64,000 bases of DNA from contig CAVUIT010000022.1 in the NCBI GenBank assembly GCA_963741625.1, positions 89,214 to 153,213 on the forward strand. The letters are read 5' to 3'. The notes under the pieces are model-generated. The model had not been told where the DNA came from. It saw only the letters and a program-made list of their open reading frames with translations, and made no database searches. Made by a program: the position numbers and the translations under genes. The stretch is from CAWBBA01 sp963741625 (lineage in GTDB: Bacteria; Desulfobacterota; Desulfomonilia; Desulfomonilales; Desulfomonilaceae). Every line of letters begins with the position of its first letter. The stretch's first letter is position 1. This document shows, one piece after another, positions 18,624-28,690 of this stretch.

Positions 18624-18734
18624 GAGGTTGGTTTTACTACGCGAAGGAGAGGGCTAATGTAGGAGGTGACTGTTCACCGTGCATTAGTTGACCGGCGGGA
18701 TGTCGCCACCGCAATCGTAGTATGGCCTCCGTAG

Positions 18735-18754
18735 GGCCGGCGTCCCTGCCGGCC
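18735..18754. repeat. Short hairpin in an intergenic gap
   Basis: GGCCGGC (18735-18741) and GCCGGCC (18748-18754) form a tight stem in the 207-bp gap between two - strand genes. It has the look of a common intergenic repeat; nothing else is evident in the gap. Confidence 0.4.
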
Positions 18755-18830
18755 GTGTTGCTTTAGTAGATCTATTCCGCCTGCAGCGTTCAGTGCGGCG
18801 ATTCATTCACTCTGAATTCTTGGCTGACGC

Positions 18831-19895
18831 TTAGTGTCCGGAGCGGAGTCGATACATGAGAAAATAGTTGGGTCTCAAGGCCACGCCGGTGCGCTTCAAC
18901 CATAGAGAGCAAAGCTTGTCGTAATTCTCTGGATCGCGGACTCTACGACCCGTGAAGTAAGAGCGCCTCAATTTTGAGATGCTTGCCTTGAAAAGGAACA
19001 GCCTGTCATGGGGGTCGGTGGTTGAGCCTCCTCCGAGGTACAAAGCTCGGTACCCTCGTTGAAGGCCCCATAAAGCCACTGTGTGCAGAAGTAACGGCAC
19101 TGGTGCCAGATGCATCGCATCGCGACCGCTACCCTGCAAATGGTAATGAATGCAGTCGGAGGACAATAAGAACAGCGCGGCCGCCACGACTCGTTCCCCT
19201 GAACGGACCACGAAGAGTCTGAGGCTGTCGCTGAGCCATTGGGTGAGGCCATTGAAATAGTTGTCAGAAAAAAAGTAATATTCGTCCGCGCCAACACGGT
19301 TCATGGTTTCCAAATACAGCTTCTTGAAATGGCTGATCCCCGCTGCTGGCGGCACCTCTGCACATTTCAGTCCATTCTTTTCAGCTTTTCGGATCATGTT
19401 CCGATGCCTGGAAGAATAGCTCTGCCAGAGTTCATCTTCCCTACAATTCAGATTTACCACAACGGTCTCCCTATCCAGGGACACAACATACGATGGGTCA
19501 ACGAAACTGAAGTTGTCGATGATAGGGTTGAATCTTACAAACTCGGCTATGACGCGACCCTGCCTACACCATGAGTCGAAGCAGTCCCATGCGGCTGAAA
19601 GAAACCTCTGATCCGAAGTCGTGGCTAGAGGTCCAGTGTATCCATACACGCTTTCGATGTCAAACCAGGTCTGGGCGAGCGAATGGCCTGCAACCGCCTC
19701 TATGGGTCGCATCATAAAAGGATAAAACAACTCTTGGCCGCGATCCGAGGCAACAAAGGCATTGGCCGAACCCTCCGCGTTCAGTTCGTGCACACGATGG
19801 TATTCAGGTATGAAATAGACGTCCTTGGCCGGCTGGCGGCTCAACGCCTCGTTCCAGGCTACCCCCTGGCTTGAGTCAAGTATCCGCCACTTCAT
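18831..19895 (-). CDS. FemAB/GNAT-type peptidoglycan or glycan aminoacyl/acyltransferase-like protein
   Basis: About 354 residues with a double GNAT fold suggested by YSSRHRNMIRKAEKNGL in the middle and LYLGGGSTTDPHDRLFLFK near the C-terminus, as in FemAB-like proteins of exopolysaccharide loci. It presumably transfers an acyl or aminoacyl group to a glycan intermediate. ATG 19895 is preferred over 19907. The start overlaps the 3' end of the methyltransferase gene by 20 bp. Confidence 0.65.
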   Translation of the reverse strand: MKWRILDSSQGVAWNEALSRQPAKDVYFIPEYHRVHELNAEGSANAFVASDRGQELFYPFMMRPIEAVAGHSLAQTWFDIESVYGYTGPLATTSDQRFLSAAWDCFDSWCRQGRVIAEFVRFNPIIDNFSFVDPSYVVSLDRETVVVNLNCREDELWQSYSSRHRNMIRKAEKNGLKCAEVPPAAGISHFKKLYLETMNRVGADEYYFFSDNYFNGLTQWLSDSLRLFVVRSGERVVAAALFLLSSDCIHYHLQGSGRDAMHLAPVPLLLHTVALWGLQRGYRALYLGGGSTTDPHDRLFLFKASISKLRRSYFTGRRVRDPENYDKLCSLWLKRTGVALRPNYFLMYRLRSGH

Positions 19896-20562
19896 GCGAT
19901 TTAACACCCTCCACCACCCAGTGCCCGTACCAATGTGTCATATTGTCCTGGCTCCGCAGAGACCTCTCGATACGGACCTCAGCAAATATCGAGAATAGGC
20001 TTCGCACTTCCTCCAGTGAAAAGAAGTGGCAGAGCCCCACACCAGTGCAAGGTCCCGCGCTGACTTCAACGAAGGTTCCGGGCTCCACTTGTCTTCCTGT
20101 CCCGCATCCATAGCATTCAGTGTCCACCATCATGGAAAAGATCAGTCCCCCAGGCTTCAAAACATGCCGTGCTGAATCCAGAATAGCCCTGATGGATCTG
20201 ATATCGTTGTGTTGAAGGCATGCCACGTCGATCACCGCGTCGAAATGATCTGCGAGGAAGTGATCTCGGAGGTTAACAATGTCACCGAGTACGAGCACAC
20301 CTTCAAGTCGGTCTCCCTTCAATCGCTCGCGTGCCCGTTCTATGGCCGTGTGGGAGCCGTCAATGCCACGGACGTCAAATCCCTCGCGAGCCATGAACCA
20401 AATATTCGCACCTGGGCCGCAGCCAACTTCCAAGAGTCGCACCTGCCCGCGATCCGGTACGGGAAAGAAGTGACGCGCCACAAATCGCACCAATTCCTCT
20501 GGAGGATATCGCCCCCAACTATTGGAGCTGAAAACCTTCTCCCAATGCGAATCCCAACTCAT
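19876..20562 (-). CDS. SAM-dependent methyltransferase
   Basis: 228 residues with a class I methyltransferase core: LLEVGCGPGANIWFMA (SAM motif I) near residues 43-58, then FDAVIDVACLQHN and LKPGGLIFSMM. The substrate is unknown; the location in a glycan locus suggests a sugar or glycan carrier. Translationally coupled to the downstream FemAB-like gene. Confidence 0.82.
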   Translation of the reverse strand: MSWDSHWEKVFSSNSWGRYPPEELVRFVARHFFPVPDRGQVRLLEVGCGPGANIWFMAREGFDVRGIDGSHTAIERARERLKGDRLEGVLVLGDIVNLRDHFLADHFDAVIDVACLQHNDIRSIRAILDSARHVLKPGGLIFSMMVDTECYGCGTGRQVEPGTFVEVSAGPCTGVGLCHFFSLEEVRSLFSIFAEVRIERSLRSQDNMTHWYGHWVVEGVKSHEVADT

Positions 20563-20591
20563 GCTATCGGCTCCGCTGCGATAATTCCAGG

Positions 20592-22307
20592 CTAATCGGC
20601 GCTTGAAACAGGACCAACGGTACTCTGTGCTGAGATTCCTCCGGATTCGGTGTGAAAGAGCACTATTTCTCCATCCATGTTGTCGAGCTCGCGGAGCAAT
20701 GTGTTAAGTTGCTTCTGTTTTAGTATTGAATCCGCCATATTGAGACTTTCGATCTCTTCGACGTGGTCGCCCTTCGTCTTCTCTAAGACATGGGCAACTC
20801 GATTGAGCTGAATCCTTGCAAGACTAAGTCCTGCATACCTGTGTTCAGGCACTTGTCTCATGACGCGACTATACATCAGCGATTTGTAATCTATAGCCTG
20901 CTCTGATTCACACCCGGCAATTGGTTCAATAAAATTCGTCATAATGTTGAAGTAATAAAGGTACTTGTCTACTTGGGAGTGACTGAGAGACGGAGTGTCT
21001 ATGACGGATTCTGAGAAATTGGCCTTTTCCAGGTTGGCAGCAACATCCTCATCTATAAACTTATTGTTGACGCACATCTGAGCCAATTCGGTTCCAGGAA
21101 GAGGCGTCGCGACGTTAAACCCGCTCCAGTCCAATCCAATTTCCTTAATCAGCCTGTAGGTGTTACGCAGAGAATCGATGGATTCCCCGGGCATCCCCAG
21201 TATGAAAAAGGCCTTTACATTGATGCCATTGCATTTCAGCTTCTTGACTACCCTTTTGGCCAGAGATACCGTAACCGGTTTGCGCATGACTTTTTTCAGA
21301 ATGAATTCATCTCCGGATTCGATTGCCACGGTGACGCTGATCACATCGTTCTTCTTCAGATGTTGCACTACTTCATCATTATTGAGGGAGTAAAGCGACA
21401 GCCCAGTGGGAAACGCCAGCTTCACACCGAGCTCCGACGTCATTTCCAATATTGATATGGCTCTCTGAAGATTATGAGCGAAGTTATCGTCTTCAATGTG
21501 AATCTCTCCGACATTGTAGTTCCGTTTGAGGAACTTGATTTCCTCCATGACATTCTCTACAGATCGAAGCCGAAGCACATGTCCACCCATCGCCGGACCC
21601 GCGCAAAATGAGCATCGGTGCGGACAGCCTCGAGATGTAATAATCGGCGCCCAATTGGCTGCAGATGTCGTATCACCGTGGGCCCGCCCGCTCTGCATGT
21701 ACTTGGCAAAATCAATGAGATGGTACGCTGGCAAGGGCAGCGCATCCAGATTGTCAACGTGGCGAAATGGCAAATTGGCCCTGACTTGTCCGTTTTTTTT
21801 ATAGGCCACCGCCTCCACCTTCGCGATACTGCGACCGGTGTCGAGACATTGCAGCAAATCGCGGAAACTGTGCTCACCCTCTCCCAGGACGGCAAAGTCG
21901 ACGACTCCCGTACCTAAAATATGGCTCCATTCAGCCGTTACGTGAACCCCACCTGCAATAACAGGAACTGAAAAATTGGCCTTTATCAAAGAGCATAGTG
22001 AAATAAAATCCGTGTGATTCATCGTGTACATGCAGGAAACCCCGATATAGTCAGGATCCCGAGTCTTGACTTCATCGAGTATTTCTTTGTCAGTCATACC
22101 GTATCTGAAAGAATCCGCGCCCATTTGCGCAGCGTTGAGATTCTGTGTCAAACAATCCAGGATACTTACTTCGTAATGGCACCTTTCCAGTTCCGCCGCG
22201 ATATACATGAGTCCTAACGGCGGAATGGTCGCTATCCTTGCGAATCTCAGAAAATGACTGTTAACCGTTCGCGGTGGAACGATTAGCAGCACTCGTTTCG
22301 AACTCAT
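20592..22307 (-). CDS. B12-binding radical SAM protein
   Basis: About 571 residues: cobalamin-binding domain (LGEGEHSFRDLLQ), radical SAM core with SRGCPHRCSFCAG (Cx3Cx2C), and a long C-terminal extension. ATG 22307 is chosen because GGAGGT precedes it and MSSKRVLLIVPPRTVN is a typical start for this family; the open frame to 22502 shows no similarity. It is the second such enzyme in the locus. A B12-dependent methylation or rearrangement of a sugar or lipid is plausible but not shown. Confidence 0.82.
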   Translation of the reverse strand: MSSKRVLLIVPPRTVNSHFLRFARIATIPPLGLMYIAAELERCHYEVSILDCLTQNLNAAQMGADSFRYGMTDKEILDEVKTRDPDYIGVSCMYTMNHTDFISLCSLIKANFSVPVIAGGVHVTAEWSHILGTGVVDFAVLGEGEHSFRDLLQCLDTGRSIAKVEAVAYKKNGQVRANLPFRHVDNLDALPLPAYHLIDFAKYMQSGRAHGDTTSAANWAPIITSRGCPHRCSFCAGPAMGGHVLRLRSVENVMEEIKFLKRNYNVGEIHIEDDNFAHNLQRAISILEMTSELGVKLAFPTGLSLYSLNNDEVVQHLKKNDVISVTVAIESGDEFILKKVMRKPVTVSLAKRVVKKLKCNGINVKAFFILGMPGESIDSLRNTYRLIKEIGLDWSGFNVATPLPGTELAQMCVNNKFIDEDVAANLEKANFSESVIDTPSLSHSQVDKYLYYFNIMTNFIEPIAGCESEQAIDYKSLMYSRVMRQVPEHRYAGLSLARIQLNRVAHVLEKTKGDHVEEIESLNMADSILKQKQLNTLLRELDNMDGEIVLFHTESGGISAQSTVGPVSSAD

Positions 22308-22573
22308 CGAAACCTCCGGTTCATGGTCTTTAATCTGGCGAAGTCCCGCTGTCTTTTGTCCTTCGACGTAGCTTGAAGGCAAGCAAGGGCATAAATGGTT
22401 AGAACGTGTCCTCGATCCACGCCTCGAAGAAGGTCTACTTTTCCCCCGATTATGCGGCGATCCTCCCGTTTCGGCGGTGTTTGGGTCAGAGCACTTATTC
22501 AATTTCTTCGCAGAACAGCAATTCTACTTTAGAGTCAATCTCGGAGCCAATGAGTCCACAAGAAGAATCACGA

Positions 22574-23762
22574 TTAACCATCACCATTTTCGGACCGACC
22601 CCTTTCACAAGGTATGTCCGCGAAAGACTTCCTGAGAAGATGGGAACCAAGTTCCATATCTTTGAGCACTTTCGCGATCCGCGACGCTGCCATTCCGTCT
22701 CCGTACGGGTTAGCCAGGTCACATAGCGACTCTCTGAAGGAAGGGGCGAGTGCTCTGCGAATAGCGGCCACTATGGAAGTCGCGTCAGGGGCAACGTCGA
22801 TCACGTTGCCCGCCCGCAGCCGGCCTTGTTGTCGGTCACCCACGTTCACAACCGGCAGTTGAAAGCTCGGTGCCTCCCAGATTCCGCTGGAGGAGTTGCC
22901 CACCATTGCATCGGCGTGTGTGAGAAGACTGTAGTATGCCTGTTGGCCAAGACTCGAATAAACCTCCGCGGAGGCTCGTTTGTCCACGAATACCCGAATT
23001 CGTTCAATAATGGCGTTTCTTCCCATGTCGGGATTCGGAGCCGTAAAAATCATCGTCCCGTCGACCTCGGTCAGAGCTGTGAGCAGAGCCTCGATCTCCT
23101 GGACAACTGACTCTTTTCCGAGCGTTGTGGGATGAAAAGTAACTACGAGGACGGGCGGATCCAATGGGCTATTTAATCGACCCTGAAGCTCCGCACGGCT
23201 GAAGAACTCCATGTTAGCTATCATGTCCAGGGCTGGATCGCCCGTGACGAAAACTCGCCACGGTTCTTCTCCCATTTGAAGGAGGCGGTCCGCATGCTCC
23301 TGCATGGCCACAAAATGGAGGGAACTCAACTTGCTCACCGCGTTTCGCACCTGATTGTCGAGGCTCCCCTCGGTGGAATCACCTCCCGACACGTGCGCAA
23401 TGGGAATGCGAAAAGGCAGAGCCGCACTGGCTACAGACAGGAGTTCCAAGCGGTCGCCGATGATTAAGATAATATCCGGTAGACATCGCGAAAGAATCTC
23501 GGCCATACCTATAGTCCCCAGACCGATAGATTTGGCTATCCCCTGGGGCGTATCCGACGACAGCAACATCTCCAGCTTATCATCTATTGTGAATCCGTCG
23601 GCTTCTATTTGCCGAATCGTGTATCCGTGCTCGGGGGACAAGTGAGTTCCGGCTGCAACTAGATGAACCCGGACGTCAGGCAGGGGCGTGATCGCCTGCA
23701 GTAGCGGAAAGCAGGAACTGTACATCTGAGCGAGCAAACGTGATTACGCAAATACGTTTCAT
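22574..23762 (-). pseudogene. legG: NeuC/LegG-type 2-epimerase, copy 2, frameshifted near the N-terminus
   Basis: Same family as 13469-14644. The true start is ATG 23762 (MKRICVITFARSD...), but the frame then shifts. Dropping one base at about 23723 gives ARSDYSSCFPLLQAI, matching SRSDYGIYLPILRRL of copy 1, and a 395-residue product. The rest is intact (IGDRLELLSV, HVSGGDSTEGSLDN, GNSSSGIWEAPS). As written, translation could only begin internally at a TTG and would lose the N-terminal nucleotide-binding motif. Confidence 0.8.
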
Positions 23763-23851
23763 CGGAACTTATTCCAGCTCATGCTACTACCGCCTTGACA
23801 GAATCCTGAAGCTTTGTTCTTGGTGCCGGACGACGTCGAAATTATTCACGG

Positions 23852-24505
23852 TCACCCAACTGGCCGAGCCGGAATCCCGACGACAGTAGTGTAGGGGGGC
23901 ACGTCCTCGACTACAACAGCACCTGCTCCCACAACGGCTCCCTTCCCCACCGAGATCAACTGTCTGACGGAAGCACCGCAACCGATGTGTGCCCCGGCTC
24001 CCACACTCACTGTGCTGGCAAGTACTGCACCGCTGGCAATGTGAACGTGGTCACCGATCTTGCAATCATGCTCAACTATGGCTCCGCTGTTGACTATGAC
24101 ATTGCGGCCGAGTTCTGCGCCTGCGTTCACTATGCACCCGGGCAACAATTGGCACCCTGCCCCCACATTCGCCCATTGAGAGCAATACGCCGTCGGATGA
24201 CGAATCGTCAGAGGCTGCAAACCGTGGGAAATCCCCAGATCGAACAAATCCTTTCGGGGCCCATTGTCTCCCACCCCTCCCACACCCACCGCGAAAAACC
24301 TTGCGCTGTCCGCCACGAGTTCCGGCAAGAGAGAAAACGGTCCGCGGATCGGAACGTCCAGCACTAGTTGGCCCCAGCAGGAACGATCACGATCTAGAAT
24401 AACCAAAGATAATGGCGAACCACCGGTCTTAAGGCTTTCGATTAAAACCTTTGCGTGGCCCCCTCCCCCGAATATGATGCACACATCTTTGGCCTGCACC
24501 GTCAT
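23852..24505 (-). CDS. neuD: NeuD/LegH-type sugar O- or N-acyltransferase
   Basis: About 217 residues: an N-terminal PglD-like Rossmann segment (CIIFGGGGHAKVLIESL near residues 8-24) and a C-terminal left-handed beta-helix of hexapeptide repeats with the catalytic His in NSGAIVEHDCKIGDHVHIASG. It would acetylate an amino sugar intermediate or the finished nonulosonate. It lies directly downstream of neuB. ATG 24505 avoids overlapping neuB. Confidence 0.82.
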   Translation of the reverse strand: MTVQAKDVCIIFGGGGHAKVLIESLKTGGSPLSLVILDRDRSCWGQLVLDVPIRGPFSLLPELVADSARFFAVGVGGVGDNGPRKDLFDLGISHGLQPLTIRHPTAYCSQWANVGAGCQLLPGCIVNAGAELGRNVIVNSGAIVEHDCKIGDHVHIASGAVLASTVSVGAGAHIGCGASVRQLISVGKGAVVGAGAVVVEDVPPYTTVVGIPARPVG

Positions 24506-24515
24506 TTGATATGTC

Positions 24516-25567
24516 TCAAACCAACAAATCCAGGGTGACAACTGAATTCTGATCAAGGTCTCTACGGAGTTTACGTCCTATTATCAACTTCATGTTTGCC
24601 GGATCAAGCCCTCCCGAACTGCGACGCAGCGTCAGGTCTTCCACCACTATGGTTCGGCCCTCCTGAATCGGTCTAGCAGCCACGATAGATCTTCGGACGA
24701 CGTCTCTCATCGCCAGTTCTGAGGACACCGGTCTTTTGATGCCATCTCCCAGTGCGGCCTCGACCAGCCGCACCGCTTTGACCATAGCTGCGAATTCACT
24801 GGGATTCAAAGAAGCCCTATGATCAGGTCCAGGCATCGTCTTGTCTAGGGTCAGGTGCTTCTCAATGAGTCGTGCACCCCTAGCCACAGCCGCTAAAGTT
24901 ACCTCAAAACCTAGGGTGTGATCTGAGAAGCCCACGGGATGCCGGAATGCCTGCGCGAGGGTTTCCATGGCCATGAGGTTGCAAGACGCGGGGTCGGCTG
25001 GATAATTCGAGACGCAATGGAGCAGTACCAGATCGAAATTACCAACCTTCTCCATGGCCGCAACGGCAGCTTCCACTTCCCCCAAATCGGACATTCCGGT
25101 CGATAGTATTACCGGTTTGCCCTTGAAGGCCACATGCCGCAACAGTGGAAGATTAGTTACCTCTCCAGATCCAATCTTAAAGCATGGTACGCCGAGCTCT
25201 GTCCAGAAAATCTGCACTATCTTCCTCGTCAGGGGTAGAGAGGAACATAATGCCCACGCGATCAGCAATAGTCTTTGATTTCTGCGAAATCCGGATAACC
25301 CAGCTCAAGCTGCTTCACGATCTCGTATTGACTCATCTCCCTGGCCACATTCTGCTTCTGATAGTCTGCCGCAGGCGCATCAGGTACCATGACTTTGTCC
25401 GTCACCCATGTCTGGAACTTAACAGCATCGGCTCCGGCTTCCAGCGCCGCGTCGACAAGCCTTTTTGCGGTCTCAAACTCTCCATTGTGGTTGACTCCCG
25501 CCTCCGCGATGACGAAACAACGCTCATCAGGCCCTATTTGGAATGTTCCGATACTAACAGGCTTCAT
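24516..25567 (-). pseudogene. neuB: Nonulosonate synthase NeuB/LegI, with two single-base frameshifts as given
   Basis: Condenses phosphoenolpyruvate with a six-carbon N-acyl sugar to a nine-carbon acid. The first frame encodes MKPVSIGTFQIG, FVIAEAGVNHNGEFETA and VKFQTW; the third frame encodes VGIMFLSTPDEEDSADFL; the second resumes with ELGVPCFKIGSGE and runs through LHCVSNYPADPA to a SAF/antifreeze-like C-terminus. Removing one base near 25267 and one near 25200 yields an unbroken 349-residue protein of normal length. Two frame errors 67 bp apart in a central gene suggest either sequence error or decay. Confidence 0.8.
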
Positions 25568-26387
25568 TTCGCCGCCGATCCTTTAAGATCAAATCCGCGA
25601 GGTACAGATCCCACGGAGTGTCAATGTCCAGCGAGCGTTCGACAGGCATGACCAACGAGAACGTGTTGTCCGTATCGAATGTTTTCTGTTCCATCAACAC
25701 TTCGTACCGAGCCACGTAAATAGCTCCATTCACGACGTAGAGTTCGGGTAGGTCCTGACGGCGCTCTATGGGCTGATCGAGTTTGATGAAATCCGTCATG
25801 CGACCGGCGCCGTCTATCCGCTTCATCCAGTAAGGGTGGGCCTCGACCGGCGTCACGCTAACGATTGCATCCGCGCTCTTTTCGCGGATCAGCTCGATGG
25901 CTCTGTCGATGTCTTCGGGGATTCGCAACGGTGATGTCGGTTGGAGAAGCATTATCAGATCGGGGTGATAGCCTTCGTTCTCTTCCAACCAGAGCGCAGC
26001 GTGCAACACCGGCTCAATTCCGGGGGTGTCATCCTGCGCGAGGCCCGCGGGACGCATGAAAGGCACCTCCGCACCGTGTCGACGAGCAACATCCGCGATT
26101 TCAGGCGAATCTGTGGAGACAATGACACGATCCAGCAAGGTGGCCGCGAGGGCAGTTTCAACTGTCCATGAAATGAGCGGTTTACCTGCCGCGGGCTTCA
26201 GGTTTTTGCCGGGTATCCCCTTTGAGCCACCGCGAGCGGGTATGATTCCAACACAGACAGGTCTTTGTGTTTCGCCCAAGTTACTAACCTTATTGCCGGC
26301 CGTCTTCTGGTAGGTGTGAATCAGCGAAGGAGACTCGCCCAATGTTTTTAGGAAAGACTTGAAAGACAAAGAGCCTTCCAAGATCAA
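25554..26387 (-). CDS. neuA: CMP-nonulosonate (sialic/legionaminic acid) cytidylyltransferase
   Basis: Activates the nonulosonic acid with CTP. The nucleotide-binding signature GIIPARGGSKGIPGKNLK is at about residues 47-64, followed by MLLQPTSPLR and the VNGAIYVARY segment of the NeuA family. The 277-residue frame starts at a TTG overlapping the previous stop; the first ~40 residues are not typical and the real start may be further in. Overlaps the neuB start by 14 bp, indicating a coupled pair. Confidence 0.85.
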   Translation of the reverse strand: MILEGSLSFKSFLKTLGESPSLIHTYQKTAGNKVSNLGETQRPVCVGIIPARGGSKGIPGKNLKPAAGKPLISWTVETALAATLLDRVIVSTDSPEIADVARRHGAEVPFMRPAGLAQDDTPGIEPVLHAALWLEENEGYHPDLIMLLQPTSPLRIPEDIDRAIELIREKSADAIVSVTPVEAHPYWMKRIDGAGRMTDFIKLDQPIERRQDLPELYVVNGAIYVARYEVLMEQKTFDTDNTFSLVMPVERSLDIDTPWDLYLADLILKDRRRNEAC

Positions 26388-27623
26388 TCAACTCTCCTGT
26401 CGAATGAGTTCGTCGGCAATCTTCATGAAATCTCGGCCATATTCCGCCACCAGCTCCTGCTGACGTGCCAAGGCTTTTTGCTCATCGCCGGTCGATGGGC
26501 CCGGGGCAAGACTTCCCCACGCTTCTGCGATTCCATCGGCCAGGGCTTCCGGGTCATGCGGATCAAAATAGATTGCTCCAGGCAAATTCTGCTCCCGATG
26601 AACCGGTATGTCTGATAGAAACGCGTGTTTGCCCAGCGCTCTTGCGTCCTCTACCACGGTGCTCCACCCCTCGAACAGTGACGGTTGGATCACCGCTACA
26701 CTGCCTCGAACAATCTGAATCTGATCCAGTCGCGGCAGCAATCCCAAAATGTGAATTCTGCTCTCGATATTGTTGTCTTTGACATAGGTGGTCAAACGAG
26801 GGAAGTGACCTGGGTCACGGTAATCAGCGGTATTCCCCGTGCACACCACGTGGACGTCCACGGACCGATCGGCAAGGATCTTCGTTGCCTCGAAAACCAC
26901 CTTGTGATTCTTGTGCACCCAAAACTGGTTGGGCAAGACGAGATAACAAGGAGGAAGACCGTATTTGTTGCGAGTTTTGACCGTATCTGACTCGAACCAT
27001 TCGGATGAGGGAAAGGCCCTGAAATGCAACACCCGAAACTTCTCATGATACCCTGGGAAAAAATGGTCAAAGTCTGAAACTGCATCCTCGCTGCTTGTCA
27101 CTATCAGTTTGGCTGACTCAGCCACCTTCAAGAAGGTATGATCCCGGGAGCGGCGCTGCTTCTTCGAAAAGAATTCAGGGTAATGTTTGTGTTGAAAGTC
27201 CCAGATCCACGGCAACCATGGGAGACGGAAATCCTCGCTCATTGCTCTCGGGCACGGGAACAAGAGGTTGACATCTCTTGCCCTCAGTTTTTGGCCGAGA
27301 CCGTTGTCAGCCTTAGCCTGGACGTAGACTTTTATTCTACTGTCCGGAGCGGCCGCGGCATAAAGGTCTCTCACGCTAGCTTTGACACGGTTCATCAGCT
27401 CCGAAAAGAGTGAAGCACTATTCCCCCACGAATAGTCAGGAAACAACTCCACAAGGTCTGCTATCCCGTGGTAGTGATTTTTTTCGGGCTTACTCGTAAT
27501 TCGCAGGAGAATTTCTGGCTGCTCGGGACTGGGGAGGCTACGTAAAGCCCTTACCAGGTTGGAAATATAGTATATTCCTCCAATCCACTGGTCACTGCCG
27601 ATATTGGTAAGCCCGATTTTCAA
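26388..27623 (-). CDS. GT4-type glycosyltransferase
   Basis: 411 residues of GT-B type. The C-terminal donor-site region reads VIQPSLFEGWSTVVEDARALG near residues 320-340, with the conserved glutamates of retaining GT4 enzymes. The N-terminal half starts MKIGLTNIGSDQWIGGIYYI. Overlaps the upstream epimerase gene by four bases. Donor and acceptor unknown. Confidence 0.8.
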   Translation of the reverse strand: MKIGLTNIGSDQWIGGIYYISNLVRALRSLPSPEQPEILLRITSKPEKNHYHGIADLVELFPDYSWGNSASLFSELMNRVKASVRDLYAAAAPDSRIKVYVQAKADNGLGQKLRARDVNLLFPCPRAMSEDFRLPWLPWIWDFQHKHYPEFFSKKQRRSRDHTFLKVAESAKLIVTSSEDAVSDFDHFFPGYHEKFRVLHFRAFPSSEWFESDTVKTRNKYGLPPCYLVLPNQFWVHKNHKVVFEATKILADRSVDVHVVCTGNTADYRDPGHFPRLTTYVKDNNIESRIHILGLLPRLDQIQIVRGSVAVIQPSLFEGWSTVVEDARALGKHAFLSDIPVHREQNLPGAIYFDPHDPEALADGIAEAWGSLAPGPSTGDEQKALARQQELVAEYGRDFMKIADELIRQES

Positions 27624-28567
27624 TTCAGCTCACGTTTGAATGATTCAATGTTTCCAAGTACCCACTTCGCGTAGCTCGCAGCGCCGTGGGCAAATGAGAT
27701 TCTCGGCTCATATCCCAGTTTAGACAAACGAGTGATATCAGCTTGCCAGAACAGTGGATCGCCGGCCATCCGGACTTGAGAGAAATCGATCGCACAGTTT
27801 CGGCCGAGTTCTGCAACGAGCGTTTCAGCCACCTCGCGAATCGTGGTTGCGACCCCGTACGAAAGATTGTAAGCCTCGGCAGAAAAAGTAGCTTGGTCAG
27901 CAATAATCCTCAAGCCTCTCGCAACATCTTCAGCATGCACAAAGTCCCGTGTCTCTTCTCCGGTGCCCTGGAGGTTCACCACTTCATTCCGCAATGCTTT
28001 GCGCGATATATCCCAAAGCACCTGCCGTTTCAGTCCAGGTCCGTAGGCCGAAAAGATCCTTACCGAGCACCCGCGGATCCCGTACACGGAATAAAACTCT
28101 TCGATGAGAATTTCGCAAATCTTCTTGTGAAAACCATAGGGTGAAATCGGGCGCAGCGGAGCCTCTTCATGAACCGGAAGCGTTTGCGGGTTTCCATAAA
28201 CGGCTGCGCTGGAGAGAAGCAACACCATGCAATCTGGAACCAGCCGTCTCACAGCGTCCAAAAGGTATTGGAAGACACTGACGGAACCACGAAAATCGGC
28301 TGCGGGATCACCAACTGAATCCCTCACCGATGAAGGTCCTGCTGCATGAATTATCAAATCCGGCTCCGCTGCGACGAGCATGGCTTCAAACTGCGGAGAA
28401 CTCAAATCCGCTACGAGCAAATCGCTGATTGAGGTCGTCCACGGAGCCTTCGCCAGGGCTGAGGAACGACTCACTGCTACTACCCTGCTTTTCCTGGCAA
28501 CGAATTCGCGCACGATGTACGGGCCGAGGAACCCGTTGACTCCAGTGACTAGGACTGTTTTGTGCAT
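27620..28567 (-). CDS. NAD-dependent sugar epimerase/dehydratase
   Basis: 315-residue extended SDR: VTGVNGFLGPYIV at the N-terminus and the catalytic pair LLSSAAVYGNP and SPYGFHKK. The C-terminal half binds a nucleotide sugar. It may act as a 4-epimerase or 4-reductase; the exact reaction is not readable. Co-transcribed with the downstream glycosyltransferase (ATGA overlap). Confidence 0.75.
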   Translation of the reverse strand: MHKTVLVTGVNGFLGPYIVREFVARKSRVVAVSRSSALAKAPWTTSISDLLVADLSSPQFEAMLVAAEPDLIIHAAGPSSVRDSVGDPAADFRGSVSVFQYLLDAVRRLVPDCMVLLLSSAAVYGNPQTLPVHEEAPLRPISPYGFHKKICEILIEEFYSVYGIRGCSVRIFSAYGPGLKRQVLWDISRKALRNEVVNLQGTGEETRDFVHAEDVARGLRIIADQATFSAEAYNLSYGVATTIREVAETLVAELGRNCAIDFSQVRMAGDPLFWQADITRLSKLGYEPRISFAHGAASYAKWVLGNIESFKRELN

Positions 28568-28690
28568 AAGTAAGTGGCCACAGAAATACGCGCCAATTGC
28601 TTGCTGACCATGTCAAGAGATTTGGCAAATGATCTGTTTGTCATGTTATAGCGGCTCTGTCGACATCTTTATGGTTTTTCTGCAACAAAG

